A stretch of 64,000 nucleotides of DNA from DASUAS01 sp963841415 (GCA_963841415.1 CAWJCN010000004.1:248001-312000); one strand, 5' to 3'. Positions 32,498-41,116 are shown, counted from the stretch's first letter. Made by a program: numbers and translations. The notes: generated from the letters alone by a model not told the origin.

Positions 32498-33447
32498 GTC
32501 ATCTCCTGACCGAGCGCCTCGGCGACCATGCGGGTCACGCGCAGGCCGTGGTCGCGCACGAACAGGTACGGAAGCAGCAGCAACGGCAGGTCGACCGCGT
32601 CGCGCAGCTCGCCGAGGTGCACCGACCGGCTCCGGCGCATCGACACCGCCAGTCGCGCCGCGTCCAGCACCGCGGTGACTCCGGAACCCGCGTGCTCCTG
32701 GAGCAACCCGGCGGCGGCCGGCGCGCGCAGCGCGTCGAACACTTCGTCGTCGGCGTGGGTGAACAGCTCGGGGAGCACTCGGTTCACGATGACGACCCCG
32801 AGCGGCACGTTGAGCTCCTCGCGGGCGCGCGCGACGAGCTCGATCGTCTCGTTGACCGGCATCTCCTCCGGCGACGTCACGACGTTGAGCGCGGTGACCG
32901 CGGGATCGGAGAGCAGTTCGACCATCCACCCGGTCTGGTTGCGGATGGGCCCCACTGCCACGAGCTCCTGGATCGCCTCCGGTGCGTCGAGCTGGCTGAT
33001 CACGTGGCCGGTGGCGGCGGCGTCGACCACGATGAGATCCCAGTCGGCGCGCCCCTGGAGCGACTCGCGCAGCTCCCAGCAGATCTTGCCGACGGTCAGG
33101 ATCTCCTTCACCCCCGGCGCGGCCGTGGCGACGAAGTCGAACGCGCGCGCCATGGGACCGATGCGACCGAACACCGGCACACGCGCTTGCACCTTGAGGT
33201 ACTCGCGCAACGACGCCTCGGTGTCCATCTGCATGGCGAAGACACCCGGATGCACCGGGCGCGGTTCGAAGCCGACCGGCGCGTGCTCGAACAGCGCGGT
33301 GAGGTTGTTCTTGGCGTCGACCTCGACGAGCAGGACCCGCTTGCCCTGGTCCGCTGCCAAGAGCGCGGTGGCCGCGGTGACGGTGCTCTTGCCGACCCCG
33401 CCCTTGCCGGTGAAGAAGAGCAGCCGGCGGTCGAGCAGCCCGCTCAC
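32494..33447 (-). CDS. ArsA/Get3-like ATPase, first subunit
   Basis: A 317-residue P-loop ATPase with canonical deviant Walker A GKGGVGKS at 14-21 and LLVEVDAKNN / IVVDAAATGH switch regions. Members are membrane-protein-targeting or anion-linked ATPases; in mycobacteria the pair is tied to redox tolerance. It starts 19 nt downstream of DUF3107 and overlaps the second subunit's start by 4 nt, so the order is DUF3107, ArsA1, ArsA2, pdtaS. Confidence 0.87.
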   Translation of the reverse strand: MSGLLDRRLLFFTGKGGVGKSTVTAATALLAADQGKRVLLVEVDAKNNLTALFEHAPVGFEPRPVHPGVFAMQMDTEASLREYLKVQARVPVFGRIGPMARAFDFVATAAPGVKEILTVGKICWELRESLQGRADWDLIVVDAAATGHVISQLDAPEAIQELVAVGPIRNQTGWMVELLSDPAVTALNVVTSPEEMPVNETIELVARAREELNVPLGVVIVNRVLPELFTHADDEVFDALRAPAAAGLLQEHAGSGVTAVLDAARLAVSMRRSRSVHLGELRDAVDLPLLLLPYLFVRDHGLRVTRMVAEALGQEMT

Positions 33448-33466
33448 CGGGGCAACGTTCGGCCCG

Positions 33467-33694
33467 TTACCGGCCGAACCCGACGCGCTTGTTGCCCCCG
33501 TCCTCCTCGATCTCGACGTAGGCGATGCGACCGGTCGGGATCCCGATGCGCCGACCCTTCGAGTCGGTCACCCAGAGCATCGGCGTGCCGTCGGCCAGCG
33601 CCTTGTCGATCGAGCCGACGATGTCGTCGGCGGTTCCGTCGAGCTCGACGGTGAGCTCCTTGGGCGTGTGCACGACACCGATGCGAAGTTCCAT
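33467..33694 (-). CDS. DUF3107 family protein
   Basis: A 75-residue protein beginning MELRIGVVHTPKELTVELDG, with WVTDSKGRRIGIPTGRIAYVEI in the middle, the pattern of the small actinobacterial DUF3107 proteins (function unknown). ATG 33694 is chosen because a TAGATT box ends 7 nt upstream. It heads the operon of the two ArsA-like ATPases. Confidence 0.88.
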   Translation of the reverse strand: MELRIGVVHTPKELTVELDGTADDIVGSIDKALADGTPMLWVTDSKGRRIGIPTGRIAYVEIEEDGGNKRVGFGR

Positions 33695-33701
33695 GTGGGC
33701 G

Positions 33702-33707
33702 AATCTA
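33702..33707 (-). promoter_or_regulatory. -10 box TAGATT, leaderless promoter of DUF3107-ArsA-pdtaS operon
   Basis: Minus-strand TAGATT ends 7 nt before ATG 33694 with no ribosome-binding site between. Confidence 0.6.
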
Positions 33708-33748
33708 GACGGAGACGTCGTGCAGGCGCGCACGGACGTGCGGGACGG

Positions 33749-34852
33749 TCACTCCTCGAACGCCGCGCGTGACCGGGGCCGCCCACCGGGGCCGCTGTAC
33801 GCGAGGCCCCAGCGCGGCTCGTGATCCGACGTGAACGCAGGCATCGACGCCTTCGCTGCGAGCCAGGCGTCGACCAGACGGTCCTCGGCCTCGTAGTCGA
33901 ACGGATCGGTGAGGGTGTGCTCTTCGACCGACCCGGCGAGCGGGTGCTCGGCCAGCCATCGCGCCGTGCGGGCGACGGCTTCGCGCGCCGGCACGACATC
34001 GTGGTAGCCAAGTTCGGTGCGCACGCGACTGACGTCGAGGACCCGGTGCGTCGGCAACGGCTGGGCGAGCAGCGGACGAGCCGGCACCGCGAGCTCGTAG
34101 GGCATCGACACGATCTCGAGCTCGTGGTCGAGCGCGGCCGCGATGAGCTCGACGACCTGGCGCACCGACAACACCTCTTCGTCGGCGATGTTGAAGATCT
34201 TCCCCGCCGCGGCGTCCGGGTGCTCGAGCGCGAGGAGCAGGGCGTGCGCGATGTTCTCCGTGTACCCGTGGTGGTGCAGGGTGAGCCCGTCGTCGGCGAC
34301 GACGATGCGACGGCGGCCGTCGAGCACGCGTCGCACGACGATCCACTCGCGCGGCGTGAGCTGGTAGGGCCCGTACACGTACGGATAGCGGAAGTGGGTG
34401 GCATCGGGATGGTGCTCGAACACGGCTTCCTCGGTGCGGACGATGCGGTATCCCTTCTCGTCCTCCTCCGGGGCGGCGACGGTGGGAGCGTCCTCGGCGA
34501 CCGGCACCGGGAGTCCCGGCGGGTCGTGCAGCCACGCGTTCATCCAGCCCCGATAGGCAGGGACACCGCCGACCGAGATGACGCGCTCGGTGTGGCCACG
34601 GAGGATCTCGGCGAGCATCCGCAGACGCCCGTACATCGCGTACGTGACGTCGAACGCGCGTCCCGCGAGGCTCGCGCGCGCGTCGGCCTCGTCGAAGGGA
34701 TCGGCGTGGAGGTGCTCGACCGCGGTCGGCGTCTCGTCCCGCTCGTGGGTGCCGCGGTGGAGGATGGTCACCGTGTGCCCGCGGTCGACCAGGCCCTGCA
34801 CCAGCGGGATCCCCGTCGGTCCCGTGCCGCCGATCACCAGCACTCCGCTCAC
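33749..34852 (-). CDS. NAD-dependent epimerase/dehydratase-like protein
   Basis: A 367-residue extended-SDR protein. GGTGPTGIPLVQGL is the cofactor loop, HRGTHERDE follows the second strand, and FRYPYVYGPYQLTPREW is the usual 'R...VYGP' block; a YRIVRTE segment replaces the canonical YxxxK, so the catalytic Tyr-Lys pair is uncertain. The substrate is unknown. The GTG at 34852 is 7 nt after TAGGTT. It is divergent from the phosphatase gene. Confidence 0.8.
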   Translation of the reverse strand: MSGVLVIGGTGPTGIPLVQGLVDRGHTVTILHRGTHERDETPTAVEHLHADPFDEADARASLAGRAFDVTYAMYGRLRMLAEILRGHTERVISVGGVPAYRGWMNAWLHDPPGLPVPVAEDAPTVAAPEEDEKGYRIVRTEEAVFEHHPDATHFRYPYVYGPYQLTPREWIVVRRVLDGRRRIVVADDGLTLHHHGYTENIAHALLLALEHPDAAAGKIFNIADEEVLSVRQVVELIAAALDHELEIVSMPYELAVPARPLLAQPLPTHRVLDVSRVRTELGYHDVVPAREAVARTARWLAEHPLAGSVEEHTLTDPFDYEAEDRLVDAWLAAKASMPAFTSDHEPRWGLAYSGPGGRPRSRAAFEE

Positions 34853-34859
34853 GGCCGGA

Positions 34860-34865
34860 AACCTA
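34860..34865 (-). promoter_or_regulatory. -10 box TAGGTT, leaderless promoter of the epimerase-like gene
   Basis: TAGGTT ends 7 nt before GTG 34852 on the minus strand; the divergent -10 box lies 15 nt away. Confidence 0.5.
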
Positions 34866-34880
34866 CTTCGAGGACGCGAA

Positions 34881-34886
34881 TAGTCT
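34881..34886 (+). promoter_or_regulatory. -10 box TAGTCT, leaderless promoter of the phosphatase gene
   Basis: TAGTCT ends 8 nt before ATG 34895. Confidence 0.55.
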
Positions 34887-34894
34887 CCGGGACG

Positions 34895-35647
34895 ATGGCC
34901 GAGCCCTCACGTTCCGACATCTCCGGCGTCGTCAATTTCCGCGACCTCGGAGGTCACCCCACCCGCGACGGTGTGATCCGACGCGGACAGGTGTTCCGCA
35001 GCGACTCGCTCGCGCACGCCGCACCCGACGACGTCGTCCATCTCGTCGAGGAACGAGGTGTGCGCACGGTCGTCGACCTGCGCGGCGCCGCCGAAGTGGA
35101 CGCGTTCCCGAACCGGCCGATGGCCGACGCCGGCGTCGCGATCCACCACGTGCCCCTCATCGACCCCGAGAAGCGTGAACAGTCGGGGCTCGAGTGGGAG
35201 ACGATGACCCTGATCGACCTGTACCGCTTCATCCTCGACAGCGCGGGCCCCGAGTTCGTCGAAGTGCTGCAGATCATCGCCGAACCGGCCAATCACCCGT
35301 TGGTGTTCCATTGCGCGGCCGGCAAGGACCGCGCCGGGCTCATCGCGGCGACGGTGCTCGGGCTGCTCGAGGTCGACGACGAGGAGATCGTCGCCGACTA
35401 CGCCGAGACGGCGGCCGCGCTGGAGGCCCTGAAGGAGCGCGCGACCAAGCGCGCCGAGGGCACCGGCCGTCCGCCCGCGGCCCGGTTCATGACCGCCGAT
35501 GCGGAGACGATGCGCGAGGTGCTCGCCTGGCTGCACGCGGAGCACGGCGGGTTCGAGCCCTACGTGCTCAGCCACGGCTTCACCGACGGCGAGCTCGGGT
35601 TGCTGCGCGCATCGCTGATCGAGCCGGCCTCCCGGGGAGAGGGCTGA
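34895..35647 (+). CDS. Tyrosine-protein phosphatase family protein
   Basis: A 250-residue dual-specificity or lipid phosphatase of the Tyr_phosphatase3 group: NFRDLGGHPTRDG near the start, RTVVDLRG, and the P-loop VFHCAAGKDRAGL with catalytic Cys and Arg. Similar mycobacterial PtpB-type enzymes act on phosphotyrosine and phosphoinositides. Start set by a leaderless TAGTCT box. The LLM oxidoreductase ATG is 2 nt after its stop, so the two form one operon. Confidence 0.88.
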   Translation: MAEPSRSDISGVVNFRDLGGHPTRDGVIRRGQVFRSDSLAHAAPDDVVHLVEERGVRTVVDLRGAAEVDAFPNRPMADAGVAIHHVPLIDPEKREQSGLEWETMTLIDLYRFILDSAGPEFVEVLQIIAEPANHPLVFHCAAGKDRAGLIAATVLGLLEVDDEEIVADYAETAAALEALKERATKRAEGTGRPPAARFMTADAETMREVLAWLHAEHGGFEPYVLSHGFTDGELGLLRASLIEPASRGEG

Positions 35648-35649
35648 CG

Positions 35650-36666
35650 ATGCTGATCGACGGCATGCTCGGCGGGTTCGACGACGTCCGCGCAACGGCG
35701 GTGGCGGGCGAGGCAGCGGGATACGCGGGGCTGTGGACGGGCGAGACCAAGCACGACCCCTTCCTCCAGCTCGTCCAAGCGGCCGAGGTCACCGAACGGG
35801 TGACGCTCGGCACCTCGATCGCGATCGCGTTCGGTCGCACGCCGATGACGTTGGCGACGACCGGTTACGACCTCGCCCGCTACTCGCGAGGTCGCTTCGT
35901 GCTCGGGCTCGGATCCCAGGTCAAGCCGCACATCGAGCGACGGTTCTCGATGCCGTGGTCACACCCGGCCGCGCGCATGCGCGAGTTCGTGAGCGCGCTC
36001 CGCACCATCTGGGCGTGCTGGCAGGACGACACCAAGCTCGACTTCCAAGGCGAGTTCTACACGCACACGCTGATGACGCCGTTCTTCTCACCGCCCGCGC
36101 ACGAGTGGGGCCCACCGCCGGTGTACCTCGCCGGCGTCGGCAAGCTCATGACCGAGGTCGCGGGCGAGGTGTGCGACGGGTTCTTCTTCCACGCGTTCAC
36201 CACGCCGTCGTACCTGCGCGAGGTCACGCTCCCCGCGCTGGCGCGTGGCCGCGCGGCCGGCGGGCACGAAGGACTCGACGGATTCACGGTCGCGGGGCCC
36301 GCGTTCACGTGCGTGGGAAGGAACGACGACGAGCTGGCGGCAGCGATGCGCGGCGCGAAGCAGCAGATCGCGTTCTACGCGTCGACACCCGCGTACCGCG
36401 GCGTGCTCGAGCACCACGGCTGGGGCGATCTGCAGCCCGAGCTCACCCGCATGTCGAAGGAAGGCAAGTGGCAGGAGATGGGCGACGTCATCCCCGACGA
36501 GGTGCTCCGTGAGTTCGCCGCCGTCGGCGACGTGGCGACCGTGGCGCGCGAGCTGCGCGAGCGGTGGTCCGCGGCGACGCGACTCTCCTTCTACATCCCG
36601 TACGCGAGCGACGACCCGGTCCGGTCGGAGCTCCTCACCGAACTTGGCGGCACCGCGCTCAGTTGA
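35650..36666 (+). CDS. LLM-class F420-dependent oxidoreductase
   Basis: A 338-residue luciferase-like protein with a TIM barrel and deazaflavin use expected. AGYAGLWTGETKHDPFLQLVQAAEVTERVTLGTSIAIAFGRTP opens it in the usual way, FVLGLGSQVKPHIERRF and PPVYLAGVGKLMTEVAGEVCDG continue, and YIPYASDD closes. It resembles the TIGR03617-type subgroup. It begins 2 nt after the phosphatase stop. The substrate is unknown; it overlaps the convergent mrp gene by 8 bp. Confidence 0.86.
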   Translation: MLIDGMLGGFDDVRATAVAGEAAGYAGLWTGETKHDPFLQLVQAAEVTERVTLGTSIAIAFGRTPMTLATTGYDLARYSRGRFVLGLGSQVKPHIERRFSMPWSHPAARMREFVSALRTIWACWQDDTKLDFQGEFYTHTLMTPFFSPPAHEWGPPPVYLAGVGKLMTEVAGEVCDGFFFHAFTTPSYLREVTLPALARGRAAGGHEGLDGFTVAGPAFTCVGRNDDELAAAMRGAKQQIAFYASTPAYRGVLEHHGWGDLQPELTRMSKEGKWQEMGDVIPDEVLREFAAVGDVATVARELRERWSAATRLSFYIPYASDDPVRSELLTELGGTALS

Positions 36667-37800
36667 GCTTGAGCTCGGGGTTGTAGATCCGCTTCGGCGC
36701 GAGCTCGGTGTCGAGGCGCTCGGCCAGGCTGCGGAACACCTGCGCGACGTCGCCCTCGGGGTCGACCGCGACGATGGGACGACCGACGTCACCTCCTTCT
36801 CGCAGCTCCGGCACCAGCGGGATGCGGGCGAGCAGGGGGACGCCGAGCTCGTCGGCGAGCTCCTCGCCTCCGCCCGCGCCGAACAGCTCGTAGCGCGTGC
36901 CGTCGTCACCGGTGAACCACGACATGTTCTCGACCACACCGATCACCTGCAGGTCGACCTTCTCGGCCATCGCGGCCGCGCGCACCGCGACCCGCTGCGC
37001 AGCCGGCTGCGGAGTGGTCACCACGAGCACCTCGGCGCGCGGGAGGAACTGCGCGATCGACAATGAGATGTCACCGGTGCCGGGCGGCATGTCGACGACG
37101 AGGTAGTCGAGCTCGCCCCAGTACACGTCGGTCAGGAACTGCTCGAGCGCCTTGTGCAGCATCGGGCCGCGCCAGATGACCGCTTGGTCTTCGCCGCGAA
37201 GAACCCCATCGAGATGAGCCGCACGCCGTGGGCCTCGGGCGGGACGATCACGTCGTCGATCAGGCCCGGCGGCGCGGTGATGCCGAGCATGCGCGGCATC
37301 GAGAAGCCCCACACGTCGGCGTCGACCGCGGCGACGCGGTGGCCGCGCTCGGCCAGGGCGATCGACAGGTTGGTGGTGACGGACGACTTCCCCACTCCGC
37401 CCTTGCCCGACGCCACCGCCAGCACGCGGGTGCGGGCATCCGTGAACGGGTTCACGCGCGGCGGCGGTTGCTGGGCCTGGGACGCGTCGACCACCTGGAG
37501 GGGGTTGCTCGGCGCGACGCCCTTGAGCAGGCGCCCGAGGGCCACCACCTCGTCGTCGGTCATGTCGCGCACGTCGACGTCGACCCGTTCGATGCCCTCG
37601 ACCTGGCCGACGGTTTCGACGATCCGGCGTTGGAGCTCGGCCCGGGAGGCGTCGCCGGGGAGGGGGACGGCCACCGCCACCACGGCCGTGCGCCCGTCGA
37701 CCGCCACCCCTTGGAGCATCCCCAGCTCGACGATCGATCGCCGGAGCTCGGGATCCTCCACCGCGGCCAGGGCGGCCTGGACGTCGAGTGGTTCGGGCAT
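36659..37800 (-). CDS. mrp: Mrp/ApbC Fe-S carrier ATPase, frame interrupted near 37195
   Basis: About 380 residues if joined. The N-part has a MIP18-like DUF59 domain (VEDPELRRSIVELGML) and the P-loop VASGKGGVGKSSVTTNLSIAL, then AVDADVWGFSMPRMLG; the C-part in the next frame has EDQAVIWRGPML, YLVVDMPPGTGD and VIGVVENMSWF. One base is missing between FFA and EDQA. Mrp carries Fe-S clusters to apoproteins. It diverges from a SufR-like regulator, next to nfuA and a desulfurase-like gene. RBS CAGGAG precedes ATG 37800. Confidence 0.85.
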
Positions 37801-37835
37801 GCCGTGCTCCTGCGAGGGGTGCCTGCGGATTTCCA

Positions 37836-37847
37836 CTATCTGGATAG
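37836..37847. promoter_or_regulatory. Palindrome CTATC-TG-GATAG between mrp and sufR-like gene
   Basis: A perfect 5-2-5 inverted repeat in the 61-nt divergent gap, directly ahead of the regulator's -10 box. It is a candidate site for the Fe-S-sensing regulator itself. Confidence 0.5.
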
Positions 37848-37848
37848 G

Positions 37849-37854
37849 TAGAAT
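37849..37854 (+). promoter_or_regulatory. -10 box TAGAAT, leaderless promoter
   Basis: TAGAAT, the best match to consensus in the window, ends 7 nt before ATG 37862. Confidence 0.65.
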
Positions 37855-37861
37855 ACGCGGC

Positions 37862-38587
37862 ATGGAGGCCGAGGCCCTCACCGCAGACGAGTTCAACTCG
37901 GTGGTGAGCGCCGTCACCAACGCATTCGGCGACCCCACGCGCCGGGAGATCTACCTGTTCGCGCGCGACGCGGGGAGCGCGGGTGTCACGGCCGGCGCGG
38001 TGGCGGAGCAGTTCGACCTCCATCCCAACGTCGCCCGTCACCACCTCGAGAAGCTCACCGGCGGTGGCTACCTCGTCGTCGAGGTCGGCAAAGCCGGCGA
38101 CGCGCCCGCCCGCGCGGCCGGCCGCCCGTCGAAGCGCTACCTCGCCGGTCCGCTCGACGCCACCCTCGCCCTCCCCCTGAAGCACGACGACCTGCTCGGT
38201 GGGCTGCTCGCCCGCGCGCTCGACGCGCTCGGACCGGCGCAGGCCGAGGTGCTGGCCGACGAGGTTGGCTTCCAGTACGGCACCACGCTCGCCGCCCGCA
38301 TGGATCCCACCGAGGGACACCGGTCGGTGCGGGCCGCGCTCGCCGCAGTCGCCGACGCGCTCACCGCCCACGGCTTCGCCGCCCACACCGAGGCGCGCGA
38401 CGGCCGGCTGGCGATCGTGTCGGAGTGCTGCCCGTTCGGTGAGACCGCGCAGCTCTACCCGCACGTCGTGTGCGCGCTCGACCGGGGCATGATCCGCGGC
38501 ATGCTCGCCGGCCTCTACGGCGAGACGTCTCCGCAGTTCGAGACGAGTCGCCCGGACGGCGGCGAGCACTGCGTCGCGCGGGTGTGA
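37862..38587 (+). CDS. SufR-like DeoR/ArsR-type helix-turn-helix regulator
   Basis: A 241-residue regulator. The N-terminal winged helix (GDPTRREIYLFARD ... HPNVARHHLEKLTGGGYLV) is followed by a sensor half. Cysteines in SECCPFG, HVVCALDRGMIRGML and GEHCVARV have the spacing used by SufR for a [4Fe-4S] or [2Fe-2S] cluster. SufR represses Fe-S assembly genes. It lies divergent from mrp, and its stop overlaps the desulfurase-like gene by 4 nt (GTGA), supporting an Fe-S homeostasis role. Confidence 0.8.
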   Translation: MEAEALTADEFNSVVSAVTNAFGDPTRREIYLFARDAGSAGVTAGAVAEQFDLHPNVARHHLEKLTGGGYLVVEVGKAGDAPARAAGRPSKRYLAGPLDATLALPLKHDDLLGGLLARALDALGPAQAEVLADEVGFQYGTTLAARMDPTEGHRSVRAALAAVADALTAHGFAAHTEARDGRLAIVSECCPFGETAQLYPHVVCALDRGMIRGMLAGLYGETSPQFETSRPDGGEHCVARV

Positions 38588-39714
38588 CCCGCGCGTACCT
38601 CGACCACGCATCGACCTCGCCGCTCCGACCCGTCGCGCTCGACGTGATGCTCCCCTACCTGCGGGAGCATCACGCCGATCCGGGGCGGCTCCACGCCGAG
38701 GGCCATGCCACCCGCGTCGCGGTCGAGGACGCACGGGTGCAGGTGGCCGATCGCTTCGGCGCGCGGCCGCGCGAGGTGGTGTTCACGGCCACCGGCACCG
38801 AAGCGGTGAACACCGCGGTGTGGGGTGCGCTCGCGCGCCGGGGTGGGGGCGGAGGCGGCGGGCACGTCGTCACCAGCGCAGTGGAGCACTCGTCGGTGCT
38901 CGACGCGGTCGCGCGCGGCACCGACGACACCACGGTGGTCGGCGTCGACGGTCACGGTCGTTTCGATCCCGATGCCGTCGCGGCTGCGGTGCGACCCGAC
39001 ACGGTCCTCGTCTCCGTGCAGTTGGCCAACCACGAGGTCGGCACGCTGCAACCGGTCGCCGAGGTCATCGCGGCGGTGCGGGGGCGCGGTGACGCGGTCG
39101 TGCACGTGGACGCCTGCGCCGCCGCCGGCCACGTGCCCGTCGACTTCCGGGCGCTGGGCGCCGACCTGTGCTCCGTCACCGGCCACACCTTCGGTGGGCC
39201 CAAGGGTGCGGCCGCGCTCCTGGTGCGGCGAGGCCTGCGCTTCCCACCGTTCGTCGTGGGTGGCGCCCAGGAGCGGGCCCGCCGGGCCGGCATGGAGGAC
39301 GTCCCGGCGATCGTGGGCTTCGGTGCCGCCTGCGCGGCCGTCGGTGACGACGAAGCGCCCAGGGAACGCGCCCTCGCCGACCGACTCGCGGCGGGGGCGA
39401 TCGCGCGGGTCGACGGGGTGGAGCGCTACGGCGACCCCGACGCGTGCCTTCCCCACCTCGTGTGCCTCGGCGTCGAGGGCGTCGAGGCCGAGCCGATCCT
39501 GCTCGCGCTCGACCAGCGCGGTGTGGCAGTCCATTCGGGCTCGTCCTGTTCGAGCGAGACACTCGAGCCGTCGCCGGTCCTGTCGGCCATGGGGGTCGAC
39601 GCCGACCGTTCCCTGCGCGCGAGCGTGGGCTGGTCGTCGACCGATGCCGACGTCGACCTGTTCCTCGACGCGCTGCCCGTCGTGGTCGGATCGCTGCGGG
39701 CCCTGAGGAACTGA
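38584..39714 (+). CDS. Cysteine desulfurase-like PLP protein, Schiff-base Lys replaced
   Basis: A 376-residue fold-type I aminotransferase-V protein of the NifS/IscS group. TGTEAVN at 70-76 is the phosphate cup, VEHSSV supplies the PLP-stacking His, NHEVGTLQP and HVDACAAAGH follow, and the persulfide Cys is Cys322 in SGSSCSSETLEPS. However, the cofactor-binding HK of 'SGHK..GPKG' reads TGHTFGGPKG: the lysine position is Thr202 and the only nearby Lys is 207. If correct, catalysis is doubtful. It overlaps the SufR-like gene by GTGA. Confidence 0.8.
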   Translation: MTRAYLDHASTSPLRPVALDVMLPYLREHHADPGRLHAEGHATRVAVEDARVQVADRFGARPREVVFTATGTEAVNTAVWGALARRGGGGGGGHVVTSAVEHSSVLDAVARGTDDTTVVGVDGHGRFDPDAVAAAVRPDTVLVSVQLANHEVGTLQPVAEVIAAVRGRGDAVVHVDACAAAGHVPVDFRALGADLCSVTGHTFGGPKGAAALLVRRGLRFPPFVVGGAQERARRAGMEDVPAIVGFGAACAAVGDDEAPRERALADRLAAGAIARVDGVERYGDPDACLPHLVCLGVEGVEAEPILLALDQRGVAVHSGSSCSSETLEPSPVLSAMGVDADRSLRASVGWSSTDADVDLFLDALPVVVGSLRALRN

Positions 39715-39725
39715 CCCTCCGTCGG

Positions 39726-39731
39726 TAAGCT
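39726..39731 (+). promoter_or_regulatory. -10 box TAAGCT, leaderless promoter
   Basis: TAAGCT ends 8 nt before ATG 39740 of the DUF169 gene. Confidence 0.5.
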
Positions 39732-39739
39732 GCGCGGTG

Positions 39740-40471
39740 ATGCCCCCCGCGACGACCACTCAGGACTGGCGCGCGCTCGCCACCGCGCTCACGGAAACCC
39801 TCCACCTCTCGGCGCCGCCCCTCGCGATCACGTTCTCGGGATCACCGCTCCCGGGTGTGCCCATGTTCGACGAGCCGATGCCGGCACCGACGGCCGACGG
39901 CCGAACGGGACGCGTCCCCGCCGGCTGCGTGTTCTGGATGAAGGCCGCCGATCGCACGTTCGGCACCGTCGCCGAGGATCACGGCAACTGCAGCGTCGGC
40001 AGCGTGACCCACGGCTTCAAGACCCTCGACGAGGTCGCGGGCAACTCCGACGTCGCCGCGCTGCTCGACTCGGGGTGGGTGACGATGGACGTCGTCCCCC
40101 AGATCCCCGTGGTGAGCGAACGGCCGGGTGTCGTGACCTACGGACCGCTGGCCGACACGCCGGTCGACCCCGACGTGGTGTTCCTGCGGGTGACCGGCCG
40201 CCAGCTCATGGTGCTGTCCGATGCCATCCCCGGGCTGCGCATCGAGGGCAAGCCGCAATGCCACATCGTCGCGGTGGCGAAGGAGGAGGGCGTGCCCGCG
40301 GCCAGCGTGGGTTGCGCGCTCAGCCGGGTGCGCACCGGGATGCCGCCGACCGAGATGACGTGTGCGATCCCGGCCGCCAAGCTCGCCGAGGTCGTGGCGT
40401 CGGTGCAACAGCACGCGGACGTCGACAGCACCGTGGCCAAGTACGCCGCCGAAGACGCCACCCGCTTCTGA
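39740..40471 (+). CDS. DUF169 family protein
   Basis: A 243-residue DUF169 protein: LSAPPLAITFSGSPLPGVP at the start, VPAGCVFWMKAADRTFGTVAEDHGNCSVGSVTHG in the middle with three conserved Cys, and KPQCHIVAVAKEEGVPAASVGCALSRVRTGMP later. The cysteine pattern suggests a metal or cluster site, and the genes around it belong to Fe-S assembly. The family has no agreed reaction. The start follows from the TAAGCT spacing, with an in-frame GTG 3 nt earlier. Confidence 0.85.
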   Translation: MPPATTTQDWRALATALTETLHLSAPPLAITFSGSPLPGVPMFDEPMPAPTADGRTGRVPAGCVFWMKAADRTFGTVAEDHGNCSVGSVTHGFKTLDEVAGNSDVAALLDSGWVTMDVVPQIPVVSERPGVVTYGPLADTPVDPDVVFLRVTGRQLMVLSDAIPGLRIEGKPQCHIVAVAKEEGVPAASVGCALSRVRTGMPPTEMTCAIPAAKLAEVVASVQQHADVDSTVAKYAAEDATRF

Positions 40472-40496
40472 CCCCGTCCGGTCGAAGGGGAGCGCG

Positions 40497-41111
40497 CTAC
40501 TTCTTGGCGGCCTCGTAGTAGGGGTTGGCGCCGGAGGCGTGGTCGGTGACGTCGATCACCTCGGTGATCTCCGGCACCATGTCGAGGATCGCGACCTCGA
40601 TGCCCTGGCTGAGCGTGACCGCGGCCATGCCGCAGCCCTGGCAACCACCCGACAGCCGCAGGTACGCGATCGAGTCCTCGACCGCGACCAGCTCCGCGTA
40701 GCCCCCGTGTGACGCGATCGCCGGGTTGATCTGCTCTTCGAGCACCTGGACGACACGCTGGGGGATCTCACCGGAGAGATCGGCCTGCGGGCCGTCGGCG
40801 ATGCGGGCGGCAGGCGGCAGGGGCCGGTTCGGGTTCTGCATCACCATTCCGCCGTTGAACCCCAGCGTCGCGCCGCGCAGCAGCTCGACGCTCGCGGCGG
40901 GAATGGCGATCGCGAGTTCGTCGTCGTGCTCGATCACGACGTCGTCGGCGAGGTCGGCCGTGGGCCGGAACTCCATCAGGTACGTGTAGGCACCGTTCTG
41001 TTCGCCGTTGACCTCGACCCACAGCGCGAGTGCCTCGGGCTCGGCCTCGGCGTTGCGGACGTCGAGCACCTTCTGGTGCGCCTCCGGAGAGATGGTCAGC
41101 AAGTCGCTCAC
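40497..41111 (-). CDS. nfuA: Fe-S biogenesis protein NfuA-type
   Basis: A 204-residue two-domain protein. The N-terminal 95 residues are a degenerate A-type (HesB-like) domain without its cysteines; the C-terminal NifU domain has GGCQGCGMA with Cys157 and Cys160, which bridge a [4Fe-4S] cluster between two subunits. NfuA-type carriers deliver clusters to enzymes such as aconitase, which lies 3 kb away. The GTG start is 6 nt from TATCAT. It is convergent with DUF169 (25-nt gap). Confidence 0.9.
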   Translation of the reverse strand: MSDLLTISPEAHQKVLDVRNAEAEPEALALWVEVNGEQNGAYTYLMEFRPTADLADDVVIEHDDELAIAIPAASVELLRGATLGFNGGMVMQNPNRPLPPAARIADGPQADLSGEIPQRVVQVLEEQINPAIASHGGYAELVAVEDSIAYLRLSGGCQGCGMAAVTLSQGIEVAILDMVPEITEVIDVTDHASGANPYYEAAKK

Positions 41112-41116
41112 GCCAC

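Noticed and set aside
32480..32500. Another MSVSE-type mini-ORF at the ArsA1-ArsA2 junction
   Set aside because: GTGAGCGTGAACGAG resembles the mini-ORF start, but the frame continues directly into the ArsA-like ATPase with no second stop/start overlap.
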